DNA of 60,000 bases from Symsagittifera roscoffensis (lineage: Eukaryota; Xenacoelomorpha; Acoela; Convolutidae). The stretch's first letter is position 1. The number at the start of each line of letters is the position of its first letter. Shown here piece after piece: positions 43,261-53,891 of this stretch. The notes below the pieces were generated by a model, which saw only the letters and a program-made list of their open reading frames with translations, was not told the origin of the DNA and searched no databases. Both the position numbers and the translations under genes were made by a program. The stretch lies in NCBI RefSeq assembly GCF_963678635.1, contig NC_087063.1, positions 51,969,220 through 52,029,219 of the forward strand, read 5' to 3'.

Positions 43261-44530
43261 TTGAAAAAACAACCGTGAAGTTTTATTCTTTCTTGTGTAT
43301 TATTCTTTGATTTGTTGATTGCCGTTTAGTGGTTTTATTGTTGTTTACTCTTTGTTAGTCTGTGTTTTTTATATGTTTTATTTCATATTTCGATTAGTTG
43401 CTTAAAGGTTTTAGTTAGACGTTTGTTTCGTTCCATTGTTTTAGTTAGTTGGAGAGATAGCTGGATCTTTCCATGATATTCAATTTTGTACCTCTTGTGC
43501 AGTGGCGATTTTGTTTATATCAATCTATTTTATCTTTTTGGGATAAGTAAGCGTATTTTATTGCTGGTATTAACATTAATGATGTTTGATGCTGCGCCTG
43601 AAATGATTTAAAATAGTTTTTCGAGCTCTGGAGTTTAAAAAGTTTTGTGTTTTTTTTTGGGTTTTCCATAATAAGTGGTTTTTTCCAAATTGTTTTTTTT
43701 TCGGCGGGGAAATCTCAGATGTGGTATTTTGACATAAACTATTTGTAATGTCGTCGTTTTCGAGAATATTTGGTTCATAATTTGTATCTTTTGTTTGATT
43801 TGTGTCTCGTTTGGGTGGATTATTGTAGGGTTGTTCAATCTGGTAGTAATCAGAATGACCAGAGGTTGCGTTTTTGTGATCTAATCTTAACATGTTGTTA
43901 TTAAGTGTATCATATGTTTCACTTTCATCGTCATTAATTTCACAAGGTTTGGAATTTTTTTGAAGTTTCGTTGTTCTTAATTCCTGGTGTGCCAGGGGTT
44001 GTTTCAGTTTTAGATTGGACCCGATTAGTTTTTCGTTGTTTTTCTGGTGTAAGTTTGAGCTTTCAAATTTGGTTACTGTGAACTGTTTCTATCTGGTGAT
44101 TGTGATTAAGTTCTAGATGACCTATTCTGATAACTGTTACTTCTAATTCGGTAGTTACTTAAAGTTTCCCGTGGTCTATCTTTCTAATTTCTATTGATGG
44201 AGTCAGTATGATAGAACTTTCTATGTCTGTTGTTCGAGTATTTTCTAATACAATTATTTGAAAAACTTCAATTTTCTTTCAGTTTTAAAGAAAACCTATT
44301 GCGGTTGTTTGAGAAAGAACAATTTCTATTACAATTAGAATAAACGCTTTTATTCGAATTTGATCTTGAGTAGTTTTTCTGTATGACTGTTGTGGCAATT
44401 AGAGCGGCTCTGAAACTTTTCTGAGTTGTACTCAGACTTTTTTTATTTGAGTGTCTTTTTAGAGATTTTTTGTTGTATGGTGAATCTGTCCTATAGGTTT
44501 TCGGAGGCAGTTTTGCAGAGTTAGTGTTAT
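43261..44530 (-). pseudogene. E2 unit F: most upstream gag 3'/protease segment
   Basis: Protease with Ile for Asp near 43.59 kb, pre-protease ORF 43,576-43,893, and a nucleocapsid tail to about 44.53 kb. There the sequence jumps to gag positions equal to E1 12.16 kb, so the capsid C-terminus and knuckle are deleted. Confidence 0.55.
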
Positions 44531-46450
44531 TTTTGTCCTATATTTAGTATTAAGTTGGCTGTAACGGCGTTCAAATAGTCTTCGACTGAGCATTTGGATC
44601 TGTTCCTGTGAAAATCATTAGGGCTTTACTTGATTATGGACTCATTGTCTATGATTTTGCTGTTTGGGTGTTTGTGTAGTAGAATTTGTAAATTGATTTC
44701 GACTAATTTTTTGTTTTTGTAAGTAATATGGTTAAGGAAATTCATTTCTCATTGTTTCCATTTGGAAGCTTTGATTTTGAATTATTTTCTGTGTTTATAA
44801 ATTTTGATTTTTGTGGAGTAATGTTTGGTTTCGAAGAAAGCTCTGGTTGTTTTGGTTGACGTCTTGATGGAATTTTATAGGGTTCAAAGATATCTGGTTG
44901 AAAAATTTCATCTGACTGATCTTTTGTTTTTCATTGATGTTTTTGTTGATTGGGTTTCTGTTACTTTAGCTGATTTTTTATTTAAAAAATCTTCATTTTC
45001 TGAGCAGTGTGTTTAAATTCTATTGAACTGTTTGTTATACTTGTAGTTCTTACCTGATTGAAAAATGGATAAATTTCAGTGCCGACTGTGGGGTTGTTTC
45101 TTTGATCATGAAGCTGCACAGATTGTTGACTTGAGTTATTAGGTAGTTGTCGATTATAATTGTGCTCTTAGGATTGTGTTTGCGTTGTTTGCTATTGATT
45201 GAACAATATAGTTTTTTATGGCATAGTTGAAAAATCGCAGTTGTGGTTTGCAAAAACTCTTCCATATGTGGATTTTGGGTTATTTAAAGAGCCTATAATT
45301 GACATTCGATTTGAGAAAAATTAGGAAAAACTGTTGGATTAGCGGTTGATTGCTATTTTCTACGTTAAACCGCGGTATTGTTTTCAATATGTGGTGTCGT
45401 TATCAATATATGAATTAGTGATTTAATTTGCTTTTTTTGTTGCTGGCTGTTATTGAACACTTTCTTCATTGGTGAAATGTAAAGTTATTTGAATGTCCTG
45501 ATGATTCAACGTGGTAGTTCTTATTAATTTTTCTTGTGTATTCATGAATGATGAAATTATTGTGCTATTTATTGCCATATCGTGAAGCATTGTGTTGTAA
45601 TTTGAAAAAGTAGTATCTGTTAAACAAAGTTGTTCTTACATAGTTTTATCTACTGAAACTGTTTAAATTGCCGACCTAGAAATACGGTTTGCTATAACGG
45701 TAAACATTTGGTTTTTGTCCAAGTATGCGTGGAATTGTTTTCGAGATTATTCTATATATCCTAGATTATGTTGGAAATACTCTATTATAAACCATGCTAA
45801 TAATTTTGTAAATCAGTTTTTATTAAATGTGAGACTTCTGGGTCAGTGAATTTTTTGGATATTGAGAACTATTTCAGTTCTTACCGCTCTATGACGTGAT
45901 ATCTGTGGCGGCATTGTCTGTTTCTTTTTTGAAAAAAAAATTATGATTAAATTGTGGCAAAATTGTATTCGCCCTCTTGATGGATCACTAGTAGGATCAA
46001 TGACAAATGAATGGGTTGAATCGCTTTTAAGAATATTGGTGCTCTAGACCATCTTTTATGCGGTAAGACGGTTAGTGTAACTTTCAGCATGTCTTAAAGG
46101 TTCATTCTAGTTAAACAATCTTACTGGTTTTTTGTTATTTGCGTTTTTTTTCTTTGTTTATCCTTAATAGAGGATGCTAATGTAGCTTCTAATTCAGATA
46201 AAAATCATTGATCGTTGAATTGTAATTTTCCTTGCTAAGTAGATCTCGGAGGTTTTTGGGGTGGAACCGGATTCAAAAATTGCGTTGCGGTTTTCTGGAA
46301 AAACGGCTTTTTTGTATAAGATAGTTGTTTTCTTTTTTGATTGCTTTAGATCTGACATGTCCTTTCTTTTGTCTGTCAGTTGTTATAACATAGTTGAATC
46401 TAGTATCTCGAACTTAATAATTGTGTAAAACAACGCTTGTTTTTTTCCTA
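44531..46450 (-). pseudogene. E2 gag N-terminal region and first ORFs, decayed
   Basis: Similarity to E1 is visible at 44.53-44.65 kb (E1 12.15-12.27), 45.43-45.55 kb (E1 13.04-13.15), about 45.9-46.0 kb (E1 13.9-14.0) and 46.13-46.33 kb (E1 14.13-14.33, the basic ORF). No long frame is left. The order agrees with E1, so this is the true 5' part of E2. Confidence 0.5.
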
Positions 46451-47860
46451 ATTTATCTTATCGCATAAATGTTATAATGTTTGCTGAAAAATCCAGTTAT
46501 TAACTTTTTTTCCTAAACTGTTATCTCTTAATTTTTTTCTGAGGGTATTCTAATCCTTGGATCATTTTGTTGTGGAGAAATGGAAAGGGCAAGAGCTATT
46601 TCATTTCAAAAGAAGATTTCTTACTGCTCTCAGACGAATGTGATGTTCTCTCAGACAAATGTGATATGTAAGTATATTTAACTTTGGCTAAACGGGGATC
46701 GCCATAAGATTGGGGCTGGAAAATAGTAAATCAATCCACAAATTTCAGGTATAAATAGAGTACAATTAGATCGTTAGATACAATTAAAGCCTGCTATTGT
46801 CAAGATTTGTTCTAGGCCTGGGTCACTTCAAGAGGTGTGGTTCAAGTGAAGGATGATTAACCGAAGTTCTTCTCTGTTTAGTCTAATTGTAACGGTTCCT
46901 ATTTGATCAAAATTTTCAGTTAGTCCTAGGTCGTTTGTTAAGGTTGGGGAGTGAATCGACATTTGAGGTTGTTAGACGTTTCAGATTAGGAGGTCGGCTT
47001 GATGTTTTGAATTGATCCAAACAAAACTTTGATGATCTAAACTTAAAATAATGATATTTAACGAACATAAATTTAGATTAGAAGATTTAAAATTTAGAAA
47101 TTATAGGTCTAAGGAAAACTTTGATAATCGGATTAAATTTATTTTGATTTAAAATTTGTAAACATAGATTATACTTGGTAAACATTTTTAGAATTAGTTT
47201 CATGGTTAAAAAATGGTTAAAGATCCAAGAAAGGTCGTGAAGATCTTGTAGCGGAACTATGTCAGATGTTAAAAAGTTTTGTTTGTTGTAAGCGAAGAAA
47301 AAAAACAACAGAGATGATCGTCAAGAGACAATAAATTGTCCATTTTTATATGAACTAAAATTTTATAGTAACTATAATTTTTTAATTTGGTGTTTTTTAT
47401 TAAATTATTAATTTATAAAATAAAACTATTTACAAGTTAGTGCAGATTCACAGTTTTGAGCTAGATGTGGTTTTGTTTGTCGAGAGGTTGCTCACGTATA
47501 ATATTTGATAATATTCATATTGAAATATACGGCCTTATAAATCAATTTTCGGCTCTATTTATGACAGCTTATATAATATTGTGAAAGTTTATTGTTAACT
47601 TATAAAAAAGTATGAAAGTTTACTCCCCAAGTTCATTTGATGATTTGTTTAAACGTCATCCTCTGCTTTTTCTCGCTAGTCGATGCAGGTATTTGGCGTT
47701 TGCCGTTTTGTGACCTGGTTTTGTCTTTGGTATTGACTCGGCTTGGCTTTATTAGACTTATTAAGACGTGGAAGTAAGTTAATTCCATTTTCCGTTTGTC
47801 TTGGTTTTGTTTTTGCAATTTGCTCGATCTATGGTTCCTGAATCTGAATTAGTATAGGTC
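46451..47860 (-). other. E2 leader between gag and 5' LTR
   Basis: The short minus-strand ORFs (47,087-47,308 and 47,633-47,818) have no E1 counterpart. It contains a 21-bp tandem duplication at 46,627-46,668. Around 46.9 kb it resembles the E1 leader near 14.7 kb. Confidence 0.4.
46627..46668. repeat. 21-bp tandem duplication
   Basis: CTCTCAGACGAATGTGATGTT is followed directly by a copy with a few changes. Confidence 0.75.
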
Positions 47861-47861
47861 T

Positions 47862-48270
47862 GCTAGAGATTCGTTTGGTCGCACCAGATAAGTAAGGTTC
47901 GGGGTGGCCTTCTCATAGAGTAATTTCGGATAGGGTACACCGTCTGTTCGTTACGCTATCTAATTTTCGGCCGGATAGATTTGTTCAACTTCTCAGTCTA
48001 ATGCCGATCCTAACTTTACTCTGATATTTTGAAGTGTCATTAGATATAGTATATACTGGTATTCTTGCGAAGATAGAGAAGAGGAAGAGCAACTGCTTTC
48101 TAAGTTAAATTATTTGTTCTCTGACTGAAACTATAAATAGTTTCAGCTTTACAAATGATAATAAGTTTTAGTCACGGATCATGATTGGTTAGTTCTAAAT
48201 ATGTTACAGTGATTATTATCAAGGAATATAATTTGATGAAAAAATACCTGTTTTAAATTGAATCCAGTTT
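47862..48270 (-). repeat. E2 5' LTR-like block
   Basis: It matches the E1 LTR block (GGATAGGGTACACCGTCT, CGGCCGGATAGATT, CAACTTCTCAG) and, in its right half, the truncated copy at 16.43-16.70 kb. Its outer end near 48.27 kb coincides with the change from T/G-skewed to balanced composition. Confidence 0.7.
48125..48146. promoter_or_regulatory. Palindrome in the E2 5' LTR
   Basis: CTGAAACTAT (48,125-48,134) and ATAGTTTCAG (48,137-48,146) pair perfectly around AA. It has the same arm sequence as the 16.55-kb copy. Confidence 0.8.
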
Positions 48271-49263
48271 CTACGTTTACTTCCCGCATACATTTTCTGG
48301 TACCCTCGTTCCTGGTAAGCTTACATCCAAGCTACTCTTTGTCTCGAGTTTTACACATAACTGACAGAGCATGATGAAGTGTGTTAAGCATCAGTTTCTC
48401 TATTTGTTCGGTGGTTTACCCGCCACCACTGGTTATTTTGGCTTGTGATTGCCACACTTTGCATAGTCTGGTTGTTGCTAGCTGCTTCTCTTTCACTTGT
48501 ACAGAAAAAGCGTTTTTTACTTGTCGCTGATTTCCTCTTCTCCTCTTGGTGTTTTGGCTATGGTTAGCTACTTACCCTCCATGGTATCTACTCCGACGGC
48601 CCCTAAACGCAAGGTGGACATCTTTCTACGAAAATCGCTGCTTTATGTCCTCAGAATTACCGTCTTCGTGGTCTGGGATATGCTAACTTGCCCACCAGAA
48701 GCGGGCTTAATCACTCTGCGCCTCCTACAGCCAACCTTATAACGGTTGAGCAGAGATTTCAGTCACTTCACCACCCGCTCCTTCAAGGTCTTTTTGCTCC
48801 CTAGAAGTCTAAGCGTGTTTTTATATTAAAATTGAAAAACAAGTCAAAATTTTTTTGTCTTGCAGCGATATGTGAAACTGAACATTTTGTTTTAAACAGC
48901 GAGTTATGGAACGGGGTTTTAGCTTTTCCACTCAAACCGCATCAAAAAATTAATACCATTGTTTGCTCTCTAAAGATTTTGTTCTTTTTGAATGTATAAA
49001 CAAAATAAACTTGCTTCATAAAAACAGGTGCGTTTTTGAACAATCGCATCGGATTATTTTTTTCTTTTCATCGACGTGGTTGAGTCTACAAAACATGCTT
49101 TCACATAAAAGAAACACATTCAATGTAAATTCATTCTTTTAATTATCCAAAAGAAGCTCATAAAGAAAAAAAAACGTAAATAATTAACATATTTTTCTTC
49201 ATCAGTTGTATTTTAATTTCCTCTTGAAATATTTTTAAAAACTTACACAAAACCAAATCAAAC
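48271..49263. other. Host intergenic stretch upstream of the ankyrin gene
   Basis: Balanced, locally GC-richer sequence to about 48.8 kb, then AT-rich. The plus-strand ORF 48,497-48,742 (81 aa) has no recognisable domain and is not supported. The promoter of the ankyrin gene must lie here, but no clear TATA box or initiator was identified. Confidence 0.4.
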
Positions 49264-49475
49264 ATGGTTTACCAGGAGACTCTGTCTAAATCATACGGCC
49301 ACAGTATGGGCATAGAGCGTGTTCTTTTTGACGCCATTTTCAACGGAAGGTTCCAGTACCTCAAGCGACTCCTCGACTCAGGCTTCAACCCCAATGTGAC
49401 AGATGACAGCAAAACCAGCCTCCTCACACACGCTTGCTTGATAGAGGACAGAACACAACGAATCTCTTTAGTCAA
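49264..49475 (+). CDS. Ankyrin gene exon 1
   Basis: ATG to a GTAAGT donor. It encodes the first ankyrin repeat and leaves two bases (AA) of a split codon. Confidence 0.75.
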
Positions 49476-52083
49476 GTAAGTCAGTTAATGACCAGTTTAC
49501 GTAGAAGCGAGTGTGGGGGCGTTTTTTGGAATACAGTTTTTCAAGCGATTGTTTATACAGCCTTTTAGAATTTTCGAGTTGTACGAGTTCAGGGTAAAAG
49601 TTAATAGTTATGTCTCTCAAGTATAGCTAATATAAACAAGGATTCTGGATTTTGATCCTGGTTAATAATAGCGTCTCGTCGATCCGAACATCTTTGATGT
49701 CAGTTCTCTTCCCAGACTCCTTCTGGAACATGGCGCCAATCCAGACATTCCAGACAGGTACGAAATGGACTCACTCATGCATGCCACACTGGCAGGACAC
49801 AGTGACCTCATACAGCCTCTCATCCACCACTCGAGGGACGACATCGACTTACGAAAGGCACGCGATAGATTACAAATAGTAGAAGCCAGCAAAGTGGAAA
49901 AGTATATGATTCTCAATTTAAAAAAAAAAAACCTTTTTTTTTTGGTTGGGGGGTGGGGATGTTTGTGAAGCGCTCAAGGTCTCCGGCTATCACTTAACCT
50001 ACTACAACACAATAAAAAGTCTAGTTGTCAACAATGAGTGTTGAGAGAGTAAAAAGTTTTTAAACTCTGCAAGCCCATTTTTATCAGTTGCATTACTAGT
50101 TTTGAGGTCTCGTATTCGATCAGTGCTGTTGGTAGCTTTTTGCTATTGTAATCGATCACGTCTAAAGGTTTCCTCCGAAGGCTACCCTTTACTCTCCATG
50201 GCCGTGATCTCCGAAGACCTGTCTGCTGTTCAGAAGATCTTCCAATTGCACCGTCGGCTAGGAGTCCACGTTGATGACGCCACAAACAATGAAGGAGTGA
50301 CTCCATATATGGAAGCGAGAAGGAGGGAGTTCTTGGAAATTGCGGAGTTCCTCGAAATAGCAGGAAGAGCGTCACCTTTGCGGGTGGCAATTGACGGGAA
50401 GTCAATCGAAGAGATGACGGAAGAATTTCAAAAAATGAGAATTGAGAAAATGGATGCAAAAATAAAGGAAAAGAGAATGATTAATCCACCTAGATACAGG
50501 TGAGCAAATGCTTTTTGAATTTGAGAACATCCAACAAGAGAACATTCGAAAAGGTTTTTAGCCTGTTTAGCCAAAATTTTATGCTCAAATCATTCTCAGT
50601 TAACAAAAACTGACAAAAAACGTTTTTGAGACTATCTGAAGAAATTACGATAAAAAAACATCAATTTTGGTGCGTGCTTTTGACAGATTTCAAGCATTCG
50701 CCTGTAAAACATTTTCTATTTTTACTATACTGATAAGTTTGTTGATATTCTCAAACAAATCGTTTTTGAAAACCAACATTAGGAGATTATTGAATTTTGC
50801 CTGCAATATATAATTGGAACCAGAGCATTTTCAGCAATAATGAGTCAAGCTTCTACAGCTGGCATCCTAAGGAAAAAAAACCCATCACACATCTAGATAG
50901 ATGATGTATTTAACCTAGCAGAAAAAAAAACTTTTTATTTTTGCTTTTCCAGTGAGTTGTTTGGCCATCCCAGGAGCAGTTACCAGGACTCACTGGACAA
51001 TCTGAGATCCAGGAGCAAGTCAGTCTCTTTTCTCCAGTCCAGGGAGGACACGCGGGTGACTTTCAACAGTGAACACTTGGAAATTCCATCAAACTCATCC
51101 AGGTGGGTTTTATCATCATAATATGTGACTCAGTTTTGACAATATGTGCAAATTTTTATTTTGAAGTTGATCGAAAAAAACATCCGATCAAAAACAGTTG
51201 AAAAACCCAGATATTTTAAATATTGTTAAGAACAATTATTTCACAACAACTTTTCTTTTTTTTCGATATTGTTTGACCAGATTTTAATTATGAGGTCTTG
51301 AAAAATAAATTGTAGCACTACTATGAAAACCTTATAAACTGCATCAAAGTTCAATATTGCCAAGATCAGAATACAATTGAAAAAAGATTAACAATTCTTA
51401 AATTCGACAAAACAGTTTTTATCATATCACAGTTTAATTGTTAATATTTACTTGGAAATCTGTTGTTATGCCATCAGGGGCGGATCTAGGATTTTTAAGG
51501 GGGGGCGGTCAAACTAATTCCAAAAAATTGGGTCAACTTTAAAAAAAAAATTTTTGGAATTATAATGCTTACAGAACACTATTATGACCTATTTTGACAA
51601 CATTTTCTGCAGATCAGGCAAATTTTTGAGCACTTTGCGGAAATTTTTAGACCAAAAAAACTTGTTTTTTTTTGTGATACGCGCTTCCTTTCAAAATTAG
51701 TATATATTGGCGCCAAAGGCGCCTTTAGAAAAATTTCATGGTTGGTCGCCGAAAATGGATGTTGCGAAATAATATCAAAGTAAGTGGGTCGAATTTCTGA
51801 GGGTCGAGGCGTCCGCTCGTCCCCCACCCTCCTACTCCCCCTAAATCCGAACTTGATGACATCTATTCTGTCTGAATATATTCTGGATGGATTTTGCTTG
51901 GCAGTTTCAATTACCGGTTTTCAGCAAATATATGTTTTTTCTGGCAGGTTTGATTCGGCCAGGCGAGACCAGAAACTCAACTTCGGCAGACTGAAGGTGT
52001 TTCGGAACCCACAATTTGTTCACTCTTTTCAGCCCAAAATGAAGCACCAAAAAGAAGAAGACAAGGGAAACTTAATGAGGTAA
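49264..52083 (+). CDS. Ankyrin-repeat protein, five-exon host gene model (358 aa)
   Basis: Proposed exons: 49,264-49,475; 49,716-49,901; 50,107-50,499; 50,953-51,102; 51,948-52,083. All four introns are GT..AG and phase 2, and the exons total 1,077 bases, a continuous frame ending at TAA. Exons 1-3 encode ankyrin repeats: a repeat with LKRLLDSGFNPN, one with LVKLLLEHGANPDIPD across the first junction, and one starting GYPLLSMAVISEDLSAV. Ankyrin repeats bind other proteins. The rest is charged and Ser/Arg-rich. The start ATG has a good context (A at -3, G at +4). The exact family is not recognised. The exon 3 start is the least certain boundary, and a further downstream exon is possible because the last codons overlap a donor-like site. 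Confidence 0.75.
49716..49901 (+). CDS. Ankyrin gene exon 2
   Basis: It follows a pyrimidine-rich acceptor (TTCTCTTCCCAG). With the first exon's AA it gives Lys and continues as LLLEHGANPDIPD, a textbook ankyrin repeat. An earlier AG at 49,671 breaks the frame. The donor is GTATATG. Confidence 0.75.
50107..50499 (+). CDS. Ankyrin gene exon 3
   Basis: The donor GTGAGC is clear. The acceptor at 50,105-50,106 was chosen because it keeps the frame and phase. The first 20 codons look less conserved than the ankyrin part, so the true start may differ. It encodes an ankyrin repeat and a charged helix rich in Lys, Glu and Met. Confidence 0.6.
50953..51102 (+). CDS. Ankyrin gene exon 4
   Basis: Bounded by TTTTCCAG and GTGGGT, and open in the frame predicted by exon 3. 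It encodes a Ser/Arg-rich segment (SRSKSVSF) with possible phosphorylation sites. Confidence 0.7.
51475..51855. mobile_element. hAT-like non-autonomous element (MITE), 381 bp, in intron 4
   Basis: The left end is CAGGGGCGGATCTAGG and the right end, read inward on the other strand, is CAAGTTCGGATTTAGG: imperfect terminal inverted repeats sharing the CGGAT core. The flanks ATGCCAT (51,468-51,474) and ATGACAT (51,856-51,862) form a 7-bp target duplication with one mismatch, or 8 bp (ATGCCATC / ATGACATC) if the boundary is moved by one base. Eight-base duplications and CAGGGG-type ends are typical of hAT elements. There is no transposase. An internal GGCGCC..GGCGCC palindrome lies near 51.71 kb. 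Confidence 0.6.
51948..52083 (+). CDS. Ankyrin gene exon 5, probably last
   Basis: The acceptor TTTTTTCTGGCAG is followed by an open frame in phase, ending ATG AGG TAA. The same AG/GTAATA could serve as a phase-2 donor like all the others, in which case the gene would continue beyond the satellite. Confidence 0.65.
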
Positions 52084-52331
52084 TATATAAAGTTTGCTTA
52101 TTGAAAAATTTACTTCTAAAACTGGAGAAATTTTTGGATACTGATAAAATGAACGACTTTGTCCGTAGGTACCACTTTTTCTTTTGCTTTGAGATCTAGA
52201 CAAAAAAGCGTAGTTATTTGCATATCTGATGTTTGACAATTGATAACTTCGTCAATTAATTAGACGCTTCCCCATTACATCAGATGGCGTTCATGTTTCC
52301 TTGAAACAATTTGTAATACCCGGGTCAAGGT
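52084..52331. other. Short unique stretch between ankyrin gene and satellite
   Basis: About 250 bp of AT-rich sequence with no ORF or repeat. A polyadenylation signal is not obvious. Confidence 0.4.
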
Positions 52332-52372
52332 CCGCGACTAATTTTTTGTGGTGGTCAAAAAATTAGTCGCGG
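52332..52372. repeat. Inverted monomer and hairpin at the satellite's left edge
   Basis: CCGCGACTAATTTTTTG (52,332-52,348) is the exact reverse complement of CAAAAAATTAGTCGCGG (52,356-52,372), with a 7-base loop TGGTGGT. The left arm is the only monomer at this edge in the opposite orientation; all that follow run in one direction. Confidence 0.9.
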
Positions 52373-53891
52373 GGCTCAAAAAAAATTAGTCGAGGCGGTC
52401 AAAAAATAAGTCGCGACATGGTCAAAAAATAAGTCGAGGCGGTCACAAAATTAGTCGCGGGGCACATAAATTAGTCGCGGCGATCAAAAATCTAGTCACG
52501 GCGGACGAACAATTAGTCGCGGTGGTCAAAAATTTAGTCAAAAATTAGTTTCGGGGCTCAAAAAATTTGTCGCCGCGGTCAAAAACTTAGTCGCCGCGGC
52601 ATAGTAAAAAAAAGGTCGCGGCGATCAAAAAATTAGTCAAGGCGGTCAAAAATTTAGTCGCAGTATGGTCGAAAAAAAAAGTCGCGGTGGTCAAAAAATT
52701 AGTGGCGGCAATCGAAAAATATGTCGCGGCGGTCAAAAATTTAGTCGCGGTGGTCAAAAAGTAGGTCGCGTTTGTCAAAAAATAGTCGCAGGGCTCAAAA
52801 ATTAGTTGCGGCGGTTGAAAAGTTAGTCGCGGCATGGTCGAAAATTAAGTCGCGGTGATCAATTTTTTAGTCGCAGCGGTCTATTTTTTTGTCGCGGCAT
52901 GGTCGCAAAATTAGTCGCGGGGCTCAAAAAAATAGTCACATGATCAAAAAATTACTTGCGGCATGTTCGGAAAGTAAGTGGAAAAATTTGCCGCGGTGGT
53001 CAAAGTATAGTCGCGGCGGTTGAAAAATTACTCACGACAGTCAAAAAATAAGTCGCGGCGGTCAAAATTTAATCGAGGCGGTCAAAAAATTAGTCGCGGT
53101 ACTCAAAATTTAGTCGCGGCCCTCAAAACAAAAGTCGCGGCGGTCAAAACTTTAGTCTCGTTGGTCGAAAAATTGTCGCGGCGCTCAAAATTTTGTCGGG
53201 GCCCTCAAAAAAATAGTCGTAGTGGTCAAAAAGTTAGTCGCGGTATGGTCGAAAAATAAGTCGCGGCGGTCGAAAAATTAGTCGCGGCGGTCAAAAAACT
53301 AGTAGCGGTGGTCAAAAACTTAGTCGCGGCATGGTCGAAAATTATTCGCGGGGCTCAAAAAAGTAGTCTCGGCGCTCAACAATTGAGTCACGGAATGGTA
53401 AAAAAATAAGTCGCAGGGGTCAAAAAACTAGTCGCGGCGCTTAAAAAATAAGTCGCAGAATTTGAAAAGTTAGTCACGGCGGTTAAAAACTTAATCGCAG
53501 CGTTTGAAAAATTGGTCACGGTGATTAAAAAATTAGTCGCGGGGCTCAAAAAATTAGTCGTGGCGGTCAAAAACTTAGTCGCGGCACGGCCAAAAAAACT
53601 AGTCACGGGGCTCAAAAAAATAGTCGCACCGGTCAAAAGTTTTTTTGCGGCATGGTCGAAAAATAATTCGCGTCGGTCAAAAAATCAGTTGCGGTGGTCA
53701 AAAATTTGGTCGCGGCATGGTCTAAAAGTTAGTAGCAGGGCTCAAAAAATAGGTCGCGGCAATCAGAAAAAATAGTCGCGGGGTCAAAATTAGTCGCGGC
53801 GGTTGAAAAATTAGTCTCGGCTTGGTCGAAATTTAAGTCGCATTGATCAAAAAGTTAGTCGCCGCGGTCAAAAAATTAGTCGCAGCATGGT

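Larger units (their letters stand above)
16426..48270 (-). mobile_element. E2: older, internally amplified relative of E1
   Basis: The element runs in the same orientation as E1 and is flanked by LTR copies at 47.86-48.27 kb and 16.43-16.70 kb. From high to low coordinates it holds degraded gag N-terminal sequence, a long stack of duplicated gag 3'/protease/RT segments, full pol remnants ending in integrase, and an envelope-like tail. All domains are recognisable by comparison with E1, but none keeps an open frame. Its extreme length (about 31.8 kb) comes mostly from nested tandem duplication between 23.1 and 44.5 kb. Alternatively several elements inserted and recombined; the pattern of junctions favours duplication in place. 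Confidence 0.7.

Noticed and set aside
1084-47000. Many plus-strand ORFs opposite the retroelements (for example 11,145-11,552, 11,446-11,862, 33,534-33,812)
   Set aside because: They are mirror frames of minus-strand coding sequence. They are hydrophobic because the opposite strand is A-rich, and they have no motifs.
48497-48742. Plus-strand ORF of 81 residues upstream of the ankyrin gene
   Set aside because: No domain, no splice support and no conservation evidence; such a length is expected by chance in GC-richer sequence.
49652-49879. Alternative exon 2 frame starting at 49,652
   Set aside because: It destroys the ankyrin repeat. The acceptor at 49,714-49,715 restores phase and gives a textbook repeat across the junction.
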